Assembly (NCBI RefSeq): GCF_016908975.1
Contig: NZ_JAFBEX010000001.1
Span: 248,001 to 312,000 of the forward strand
DNA: 64,000 nucleotides
Origin: Neobacillus cucumis
Lineage (GTDB): Bacteria > Bacillota > Bacilli > Bacillales > Cytobacillaceae
Direction of reading: 5' to 3'
A program made the position numbers and the translations under genes. Within the stretch, counting starts at the first letter, position 1, and each line of letters begins with the position of its first letter. The notes under the pieces are model-generated. The model did no database searches, was not told the DNA's origin, and saw nothing but the letters and a program-made list of their open reading frames with translations. Below are positions 58,985-64,000 of the stretch, in pieces.

Positions 58985-59557
58985 TTAATTATTGTTCCCC
59001 ATCCCCTTTAAAAATCCTTGTATGATGATGGTCAGGCTTTCGTCTAAGTCCAAATTCATTTTAAAGCCGCCTTTTTGCTCTAATGCAGAGAATCCGTGCA
59101 AAATACTGCGTAAACCTCGGACAGTATGCAAGGCCCTTTCTCCCTCCAACTGATATACTTGCAGTACACGAATGGATAGATTAACAATTTTTGCCCCTGC
59201 CTCTTGTACCTCTTCATCTTCAGGGTCTGGTGCAAGAAGCGTTGCCTCATAAATCCCCGGATGGTTTCGAGCAAAATTTACATAGGCTTTACTCATGGCT
59301 AGAACAGCTCTGGGTCCAGCTTCTCCAATAGCAGCATCTGCAATTTCCTCATATAGTTGGTTTATCCCATAAATGGCTAATTTTTTTCGTAAACCTTGCA
59401 GACCATCAAAATGGTTATATAGTGAGGGAGGACGAATTCCTAATTTTTTTGCCAAATTTGCAAGTGTTACCTCGGGTATTCCTAGTTGGTCAGCGATTTC
59501 TCCTGCGGCATCTAAAATCGCCGTCAATTCGAGTCCAACTTTGGGTCTTGGTGACAT
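58985..59557 (-). CDS. TetR/AcrR family regulator with WHG domain
   Basis: A 190-aa repressor. The helix-turn-helix is VTLANLAKKLGIRPPSLYNHF (about residues 30-50). The C-terminal ligand domain is of the TetR WHG type (ALHTVRGLRSILHGFSALEQ). Start 59557 follows AAAGGAG. It is 13 bases downstream of the MBL hydrolase gene in the same direction. Two palindromes upstream of that gene are its probable operators, so it would repress the hydrolase and itself. Confidence 0.9.
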   Translation of the reverse strand: MSPRPKVGLELTAILDAAGEIADQLGIPEVTLANLAKKLGIRPPSLYNHFDGLQGLRKKLAIYGINQLYEEIADAAIGEAGPRAVLAMSKAYVNFARNHPGIYEATLLAPDPEDEEVQEAGAKIVNLSIRVLQVYQLEGERALHTVRGLRSILHGFSALEQKGGFKMNLDLDESLTIIIQGFLKGMGNNN

Positions 59558-59570
59558 AACTATAACTCCT

Positions 59571-60278
59571 TTATTCCATTTTCCGATTAAAAGCATCGAT
59601 TGCTTTTTCCATCATAAACATAGGTTCTTCCACCATTTCTCCGTGACCAACTGCCAAAAGCTTCGGCTGATAGCTGATCATTTTTCCTGCACTAGCCAAT
59701 GCTGTTTTCTTACTCCAAGTTCCAAACGCAGGGAATGGGAACCATGGTTTCAGATCACCAGCAACAGCAATGCCTCCTCTTGTTTGGAAAGCATCTCCTG
59801 CAATTAATGCTTTAGTCCGTAAATCCAGGAATGACATTGATCCAGGTGTGTGCCCCGGAGTTTCTATTGCTGTTAATGAACCTACTAACTCGCCTTCCTT
59901 GAGCAAGATATTGGCCCGGGTTTTTAAGCTTTTCGGTACTCCCCCTTTTATCGGTGTTTGATCTTCATGCGGATCAAGGGAACGGTCATTATTCATTAGT
60001 CTGTAATCTCGGGATGAAATATAAACAGGCACCTCAGGCAGGGCTTCTTTAAGCATATCAAGTGCCCCCACATGATCTTCGTGAGCATGTGTTAAAATAA
60101 TTTTTGTGATTGGCTTCCCTATTGTTCTAGCAGCCTGCAAAATACCTTTTGCACAAAAACCAAGCGCAGCATCAATTAGCGTTAGTCCATCAGCTTCCTC
60201 CACTAAATAGCAGTTAACTGGAAAAACCTTCGCCATAAATGTTACTTGATACAGAAAACCCTTTTTTATTACCCTCAT
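59571..60278 (-). CDS. MBL-fold metallo-hydrolase
   Basis: A 235-aa metallo-beta-lactamase-fold enzyme. The zinc motif HAHEDH gives H64, H66, D68 and H69; further ligands are in ETPGHTPGS and LIAGDAFQT and near the C-terminus (VGHGEMVE). It resembles lactonase/glyoxalase-II-like hydrolases of YqjP type. It forms a two-gene operon with the TetR regulator, suggesting induction by its own substrate or a related toxic compound. Confidence 0.9.
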   Translation of the reverse strand: MRVIKKGFLYQVTFMAKVFPVNCYLVEEADGLTLIDAALGFCAKGILQAARTIGKPITKIILTHAHEDHVGALDMLKEALPEVPVYISSRDYRLMNNDRSLDPHEDQTPIKGGVPKSLKTRANILLKEGELVGSLTAIETPGHTPGSMSFLDLRTKALIAGDAFQTRGGIAVAGDLKPWFPFPAFGTWSKKTALASAGKMISYQPKLLAVGHGEMVEEPMFMMEKAIDAFNRKME

Positions 60279-60296
60279 TTATTCCATCCCCCTTTT

Positions 60297-60347
60297 AACT
60301 AATCCCATTAGTTTTATGGTTTTATTTTAACTAATACTATTAGTTAA
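60297..60347. promoter_or_regulatory. Two palindromic operators for the TetR regulator
   Basis: AACTAAT-CCC-ATTAGTT (60297-60313) and TTAACTAATA-C-TATTAGTTAA (60327-60347) share the ACTAAT/ATTAGT arms. They are centred 32 bp apart in front of the MBL-TetR operon. Confidence 0.65.
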
Positions 60348-60374
60348 ATCAACAATTTCTTTTAAAAACGCACT

Positions 60375-60418
60375 AAAAAAAGCGTCTCCTTCTTTATATT
60401 AGTCAGAGGCGCTTTTTT
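60375..60418. terminator. Intrinsic terminator
   Basis: AAAAAAGCGTCTC with AGAGGCGCTTTTTT (one G-U type mismatch in the stem), T-tracts on both strands. It ends the 60449-60670 gene. Confidence 0.7.
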
Positions 60419-60448
60419 ATTCAGGACTTTTAGGAAACAGCATTGGCT

Positions 60449-60670
60449 TTAAAAACTATTATCCTCATTCAATTCTTGTTTATTTACAAACCAAGCGGTA
60501 ACCTGTGTGAGAATGGAATATGTAAAAAAGAAATTCATGGCCCATACATTTACGAACGGTACAATGCCTCCAAACTCAATTGTTTCATAGCCTTTTAATT
60601 TCATTACAATCATCGATTCAATAAAAATAAGTACAAAACCAACTACTCCCGCAACAGCTGCTTTTACCAT
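60449..60670 (-). CDS. Small membrane protein of unknown function
   Basis: A 73-aa protein with two hydrophobic segments (residues 4-23 and 35-58) and a polar tail (NKQELNEDNSF). The ribosome binding site is a strong TAGGAGGTAT. I do not recognise the family. A short two-helix protein like this could be a transporter-associated or sporulation membrane peptide, but nothing nearby supports either. Confidence 0.7.
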   Translation of the reverse strand: MVKAAVAGVVGFVLIFIESMIVMKLKGYETIEFGGIVPFVNVWAMNFFFTYSILTQVTAWFVNKQELNEDNSF

Positions 60671-60810
60671 TAGCCTATACCTCCTAATTTGCCTTCTTTG
60701 GATTCATATATCCTATTTAAACAATAACAATAGTGGATTTTAGACAATTTTGTGAACACTGATAATTCTATTATATGTCAAACTCCAATAAACACAACTA
60801 TTCAAAAGTA

Positions 60811-60850
60811 AAAAAGTGCCTGACACCCAAAGGGTGTCAGGCACTTTTTT
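60811..60850. terminator. Strong bidirectional intrinsic terminator
   Basis: AGTGCCTGACACCC/GGGTGTCAGGCACT, a 14-bp perfect stem with a 3-base loop and A/T tracts on both sides. It ends the His-rich repeat gene. Confidence 0.85.
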
Positions 60851-60866
60851 TACTCTGCTCATAATG

Positions 60867-61139
60867 TTATTTTTCCCTTTGACCTGGTTGGTATGTTCCA
60901 TGGCCGTGGTGGTAACCATGCCCTGGAACATAGGTGCCATGTCCATGATGGTAGCCATACCCCGGATAATAACCGCCATGCCCATGATGATAAGCTTGAC
61001 CTGGATAGCCGACGTATCCATATGGGTATCCATGACCTGGATAATAGCCACCGTGTCCATGATGATATCCATAACCCGGATAATAGCCGCCATGTCCATG
61101 ATGGTAAGCTTGACCCGGTACACCATATTGTCTCTCCAT
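60867..61139 (-). CDS. His/Gly/Tyr-rich repeat protein (coat-like)
   Basis: A 90-aa low-complexity protein made almost only of His, Gly, Tyr and Pro. HHGHG occurs five times in units of the form YHHGHG-G/T-Y-x-PG. It has no signal peptide or hydrophobic stretch. AAAGGAGGGG six to seven bases from the ATG and a strong terminator right after the stop show it is a real single-gene unit. Gly/Tyr/His-rich proteins such as B. subtilis YeeK are spore-coat associated, which is the closest analogy. Metal binding through His clusters is the alternative. Neither is proved. Confidence 0.75.
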   Translation of the reverse strand: MERQYGVPGQAYHHGHGGYYPGYGYHHGHGGYYPGHGYPYGYVGYPGQAYHHGHGGYYPGYGYHHGHGTYVPGHGYHHGHGTYQPGQREK

Positions 61140-61317
61140 TCTAATTCCCCTCCTTTGTCACTTTAGTGTATGTCTACATGACAAAATCGGAATAGGTAAT
61201 TATCCTAAACCTTCAGAACTTAATAATTTTGAACTATAATAGGTTGGAAAATTTATTGTCATTTAAAATTTGTGATTTACTTTTTTTGAGGTTAAAAGGA
61301 GGCCAACTTAAAAACAT

Positions 61318-61467
61318 AATCTTCACAACTTCCACATAACTTCCCCCTATTTTCCACACAAATTTCCACTATGATAAAAGCATCTTATTTAGGAAATAGG
61401 TTCAACCAGAGCTCATTTCTTAAAACTTCCCATTTTGGATTGGTGCCAACACCAATCTATTTTTTTG
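61318..61467 (+). ncRNA. Possible small RNA unit 1 (tandem pair)
   Basis: First of two 150-bp direct repeats in a gene-free stretch (61140-61741). It ends with the plus-strand terminator GATTGGTG-CCAA-CACCAATC (61438-61457) and TATTTTTTTG. TATGAT (61371-61376) is a possible -10. The 5' part is rich in TTCCACA-like words, one of which (TTTTCCACA) fits the DnaA-box consensus. No ORF or start site is conserved between the copies. Confidence 0.4.
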
Positions 61468-61478
61468 TTTTCAAAACG

Positions 61479-61627
61479 AATCTTCACAACTTCCACATAA
61501 CTTCCCCCCATTATCTACACAAGTTTTCACTATTATAAAAGCATCTTAATTAGGAAATTAGTTCGACTAGAGCTCATTTCTTAAACTTCCCATTTTGGAT
61601 TGGTGCCAGCACCAATCTATTTTTTTG
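61479..61627 (+). ncRNA. Possible small RNA unit 2 (tandem pair)
   Basis: Second copy, 161 bp after the first and about 85-90% identical, with scattered changes. The terminator GATTGGTG-CCAG-CACCAATC (61598-61617) and T-tract are fully kept, and TATTAT stands where unit 1 has TATGAT. Confidence 0.4.
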
Positions 61628-61630
61628 TAT

Positions 61631-61653
61631 AAAAAAAGACTGCACGAATGCAG
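61631..61653 (-). terminator. Intrinsic terminator of the flavin reductase gene
   Basis: CTGCA-TTCG-TGCAG, a stem closed by a stable UUCG tetraloop, followed on the minus strand by TCTTTTTTT. Confidence 0.75.
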
Positions 61654-61741
61654 CCCCCTTTGCAAAGTCGAAAATGTTTGAATTTCACCCAAAAGTAGAG
61701 GAAGTACATAAATTCCATCCCTTCGGAACTTATTTGTAAAA

Positions 61742-62353
61742 CTATTGAGGCCGATCTATTTCAAACATCTCTCCGATTTTCGCATAATAATTACCAGCCA
61801 GTCGGCTTACTGCAGCTAAGCCCTGGGGATCAATCCTTCCATTCTCATAAATGTCACTTTTAATATGATATTGAACAATTCTGCCGATGATAAGATCGCA
61901 GCCAGGAGAATCGGTCCCCCCCAATTCAAGGGTATGCTCTACTCTACATTCCATTCTAATCTTAGCTTCCTTAACCCCTGGAGTAGCGATTTTGATACTT
62001 TTTACAGGAGTTAAATTCGCTAATTCGATTTCACTTTGATTAGGCGGTAGGCTGGCAGCTGTTTGATTGACGGAAACAACATTATCTTCATCAACAATAT
62101 GTACCACAAATTCTTTGTTGTCGATTATATTTCTCGCTGTATCCTTTTGTCTTCCTCCCGAACGTTGGACAGCTAATGAAATCATCGGTGGGTTGGCTGA
62201 TACAATGTTAAAATAACTAAACGGAGCACCATTCAACACTCCATCCTTTGACAAGGAAGTAACAAAAGCAATCGGTCTAGGGATAATACTTCCAATTAAA
62301 AATTTATAATTATCTCTCTCCGTATTTTTAGAAGGGTCAATAGCAATCATCAT
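61742..62353 (-). CDS. Flavin reductase family protein (FMN-binding split barrel)
   Basis: A 203-aa protein of the flavin reductase/DIM6-NTAB type. The FMN-binding block is YKFLIGSIIPRPIAFVTSLSK with APFSYFNIVSANPP; a C-terminal SRLAGNYYAKIGEMFEIDRP completes it. It probably reduces or carries FMN with NAD(P)H for a partner oxygenase, though no partner gene is adjacent. GGAGAGG precedes the ATG at 62353. Confidence 0.9.
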   Translation of the reverse strand: MMIAIDPSKNTERDNYKFLIGSIIPRPIAFVTSLSKDGVLNGAPFSYFNIVSANPPMISLAVQRSGGRQKDTARNIIDNKEFVVHIVDEDNVVSVNQTAASLPPNQSEIELANLTPVKSIKIATPGVKEAKIRMECRVEHTLELGGTDSPGCDLIIGRIVQYHIKSDIYENGRIDPQGLAAVSRLAGNYYAKIGEMFEIDRPQ

Positions 62354-62480
62354 AAAATCCTCTCCTTACCCAGTGTTTTAGCGTACATTCAACTTATTCT
62401 TATATTATTCCCCAATTTTATGCAGTTTGGAATTTTATTAACACAAAAAAGCTGCCAAAATGGAATTTGTACATAAAAAT

Positions 62481-62523
62481 AAAAAAAGCTTTACCTCTTT
62501 TCTTTTGAAGTAAAGCTTTTTTA
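62481..62523 (-). terminator. Intrinsic terminator of the YezD-like gene
   Basis: AAAAAAGCTTTAC/GTAAAGCTTTTTTT stem, with the 3' T-tract on the minus strand. Confidence 0.8.
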
Positions 62524-62531
62524 ATCTAGGC

Positions 62532-62705
62532 TTATACTCTTTGACTTTTTGCAGGCGATCTTCTTAATTCAAATCGGGTCTTCTCCGTTCGATCAATTTG
62601 CGTGATAGTACCGTCATGAATCGTTATCGTAATAGAACCAAACTCAATATTCTTTAATGCTTCTAGAATCACCTTTGTTCTTTCTTGATCGACTACTGCC
62701 ATCAT
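62532..62705 (-). CDS. yezD: YezD-like small protein (DUF2292)
   Basis: A 57-aa protein found by reading the minus strand. It begins MMAVVDQERTKVILEALKN, continues EFGSITITIHDGTITQIDRT and ends EKTRFELRRSPAKSQRV. The ILEALK-FG-ITIHDG-I-QIDRTEK-RF pattern is that of YezD (DUF2292) proteins, often found next to sulphur/cysteine genes in Bacillus. No such genes are next to it here. GAGGGAG lies upstream and an intrinsic terminator downstream. Confidence 0.8.
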   Translation of the reverse strand: MMAVVDQERTKVILEALKNIEFGSITITIHDGTITQIDRTEKTRFELRRSPAKSQRV

Positions 62706-62767
62706 TCAACACTCCCTCTAATTTATTAATATCACATCAGAATACTTGGTTTTATAGACAAAAAATT

Positions 62768-62833
62768 TTAAGTTTCGATCAGAAAGACAACAATGTGGAC
62801 TGCACTTACTAATAGGATAAGCCAACTCACCAT
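62768..62833 (-). CDS. Possible 21-residue hydrophobic peptide
   Basis: Behind AAAGGAGTG an ATG opens a 21-codon frame, MVSWLILLVSAVHIVVFLIET, which is one continuous membrane-spanning helix. It lies immediately after a strong terminator-like hairpin (62853-62893), with no room for a separate promoter between them. It may be a real small membrane peptide reached by read-through, or a chance frame. Confidence 0.3.
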   Translation of the reverse strand: MVSWLILLVSAVHIVVFLIET

Positions 62834-62852
62834 CACTCCTTTCGATTAAAAA

Positions 62853-62895
62853 AGGCTTATACCCCCACTTTAAAAAGCGGGGAGTATAAGCCTTT
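62853..62895 (-). terminator. Intrinsic terminator after the GNAT gene
   Basis: GGCTTATACTCCCCGCTTT pairs with AAAGTGGGGGTATAAGCC, followed on the minus strand by TTTTTTAATC. Confidence 0.75.
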
Positions 62896-63017
62896 GGTGG
62901 TCCAATCAGCTCTATCATATTTGTTTATTGTTCAATATAAGCTTGAATTAGTTTTATTTTATTCTGACTTTTCCGAGGTGTCAAGTGGGTTTTGAAATAA
63001 TTCTAAATTTTTAGGTT

Positions 63018-63536
63018 TTATAAATTAGGAATTTTTTCAAAGTTGAGGCGATACGCTTTTACAATAATGCCATCATTGGCAGGTTCAAAGTCGTATTGTG
63101 AGATATGCTCAAATCCAAACCGTTCGTATAAGCTAATTGCGCTTTTCATAAATGCTCCTGTGTGCAAACCAATAGCCAAATGACCTTTTGCTTTTGCCCG
63201 TTCGATACATTCAGAAATCAGCGCGGTTGCAATCCCTCTACCTTGAGCTTCGGGGTCAACAGCGAGCATCCGAATTTCTGGATAATCCAGCTGCTCCACA
63301 TTCCCTTCATAAGCATCCGAATGGGCTGGATATAAAACCACACTGCCGATGATTTTCCCATCTAATTCAGCCACTATTCGCTCAATATCCGAATTAAAAT
63401 TAGCATCGGAAGAAATAGCTGCCTTAAGTGCCTTCCAATGGTCTTCTGGAATGTTTTTGACATGGACTTCATAAGCACGTACCCTTTGCTCTCGAATCAG
63501 CGGAAATTCCTCAACTAAAGCATCTCGTATTAACAT
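63018..63536 (-). CDS. GNAT family N-acetyltransferase
   Basis: A GNAT acyl-CoA-dependent acetyltransferase (172 aa from ATG 63536). The acetyl-CoA loop is RMLAVDPEAQGRGIATALI (Q/RxxGxG/A) and the C-terminal strand is SLYERFGFEHI. The start at 63536 follows GGAGGAG. An earlier ATG at 63566 overlaps the stop of the gene upstream (ATGA), so a 182-aa form coupled to that gene is possible. The substrate is unknown. Confidence 0.87.
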   Translation of the reverse strand: MLIRDALVEEFPLIREQRVRAYEVHVKNIPEDHWKALKAAISSDANFNSDIERIVAELDGKIIGSVVLYPAHSDAYEGNVEQLDYPEIRMLAVDPEAQGRGIATALISECIERAKAKGHLAIGLHTGAFMKSAISLYERFGFEHISQYDFEPANDGIIVKAYRLNFEKIPNL

Positions 63537-63562
63537 GTTCCTATACTCCTCCATCCGCTTTC

Positions 63563-64000
63563 TCATTTTATTAAAAATTTTTCTAACTTATTACTTAAAA
63601 CTTCACGATTATGCGGAGAAAATAGTCCTGAAAGGTCCGGCCCCTTCGGTAGAATATGAAAGCTCTTTTGATCATTGTTGGCGATATGATTCGATAAATG
63701 ATAATGTCTTTTAATTGCATCAAAATCAGTTGTATCGCCAAATCCTGGTGTTTGGTATAAATCCCGCAAATAACCCCAAAGGTTTGGAAAATCAACAATT
63801 CGATTCCGATTGGCCTTGAAGGCAGAATAATAGGCTGCATCGAAACGGACGAGCGTGGCATAGAGTCTAACATCGGCATCAGTAATATAATCACCAAATA
63901 AGAATCGTTGGTGTGAGAGGAGTTCTTCTAATGCATCTAATCTAGCAAATAACGTATCATATGCTTGTTCATACGCCTCTTGTGACTGGGCGAACCCGCA
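63563..64000 (-). CDS. yqjG: Glutathionyl-hydroquinone reductase / GST-like protein (YqjG type), 5' end beyond window
   Basis: The C-terminal 145 residues of an ECM4/YqjG-type protein; the N-terminal thioredoxin-like part with the catalytic Cys is outside the window. The helical-domain signatures GFAQSQEAYEQAYDTLF, FGDYITDADVRLYATLVRFD and LWGYLRDLYQTPGF are diagnostic. These enzymes reduce glutathionyl-hydroquinones. Bacilli make bacillithiol rather than glutathione, so the thiol partner may differ. Its stop overlaps the possible start of the acetyltransferase. Confidence 0.88.
   Translation of the reverse strand, partial: CGFAQSQEAYEQAYDTLFARLDALEELLSHQRFLFGDYITDADVRLYATLVRFDAAYYSAFKANRNRIVDFPNLWGYLRDLYQTPGFGDTTDFDAIKRHYHLSNHIANNDQKSFHILPKGPDLSGLFSPHNREVLSNKLEKFLIK

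Noticed and set aside
60740..61126. A 128-aa minus-strand Met/Ile-rich frame and plus-strand frames over the His-rich gene
   Set aside because: They are shadows of the repetitive HHGHG coding sequence; the 90-aa frame has the ribosome binding site and ends before the terminator.
61340..61520. Replication origin based on DnaA-box-like words
   Set aside because: Only one word fits the consensus, there is no AT-rich unwinding element with clustered boxes, and no dnaA/dnaN genes are nearby.
61318..61627. Tandem riboswitches
   Set aside because: The terminators point away from both neighbouring minus-strand genes and no plus-strand gene follows, so there is nothing to regulate in cis.
62718..62918. 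A 66-aa minus-strand frame
   Set aside because: It runs through a terminator hairpin and has no ribosome binding site.
63595..63897. A 100-aa minus-strand frame at the right edge
   Set aside because: It is an alternative frame of the YqjG-type gene, whose frame carries the clear family motifs.

Overview
The window is low-GC Gram-positive DNA from a member of the Bacillaceae, probably a Neobacillus-like Bacillus. This rests on AGGAGG-type ribosome binding sites, frequent TTG/GTG starts, YesM/YesN-type two-component systems, a LicT/BglP system, YjbI-type globin, catabolite-response (cre) sites and Bacillus-type intergenic repeats. I saw no rRNA, tRNA, CRISPR array or prophage. Almost everything from 1 to 54.6 kb concerns import and breakdown of plant-type saccharides.

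Region 1 (1-12.9 kb) is a keto-sugar/disaccharide locus. It holds two TIM-barrel sugar isomerases, ThuA, three Gfo/Idh/MocA dehydrogenases, a GH13 alpha-glucosidase (cut by the window edge), an AraC regulator and a LacI-controlled ABC importer. Three promoters here share one 37-bp site with two 10-bp half-sites 20 bp apart and an aligned -10 box, which defines a small regulon probably run by the AraC protein. Region 2 (12.9-29.1 kb) is a fructan locus. It has a 1263-aa secreted GH32 fructanase with CBM66-like and ricin-like modules, a fourth Gfo/Idh enzyme, a cytoplasmic GH32 enzyme, a fructokinase, a second ABC importer behind a perfect cre match, and a histidine kinase/response regulator/membrane-anchored binding-protein operon. 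Region 3 (29.3-35.8 kb) matches Bacillus subtilis melREDC in order, but its alpha-galactosidase is GH36. Region 4 (36-42.8 kb) is a YesMN-type two-component system divergent from a fourth ABC importer. Its promoter carries a 43-bp element repeated upstream of thuA some 36 kb away.

Region 5 (43-46.7 kb) has a truncated globin, an aldo-keto reductase, a 52-bp tandem array and a frameshifted SWIM-domain gene. Region 6 (46.7-54.7 kb) is an aryl-beta-glucoside PTS locus (licT, bglP and two GH1 phospho-beta-glucosidases). It has three LicT antiterminator/terminator switches, two of them in tandem before bglP. A frameshifted IS256-family element with a 9-bp target duplication sits inside a second 52-bp tandem array. 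Region 7 (54.8-64 kb) is mixed housekeeping and stress genes: DinB, VOC, nucleases, Rrf2, TetR/MBL, flavin reductase, GNAT and a glutathionyl-hydroquinone reductase. It also holds a His/Gly/Tyr repeat protein and a gene-free stretch with two tandem 150-bp units, each ending in an intrinsic terminator.

None of the four ABC importers has an ATPase gene here, so they must borrow a shared MsmX-type ATPase. Dispersed structured repeats (a 199-bp GC-rich element, and a 268-bp element in two full copies plus one 35-bp remnant) lie in the gaps.
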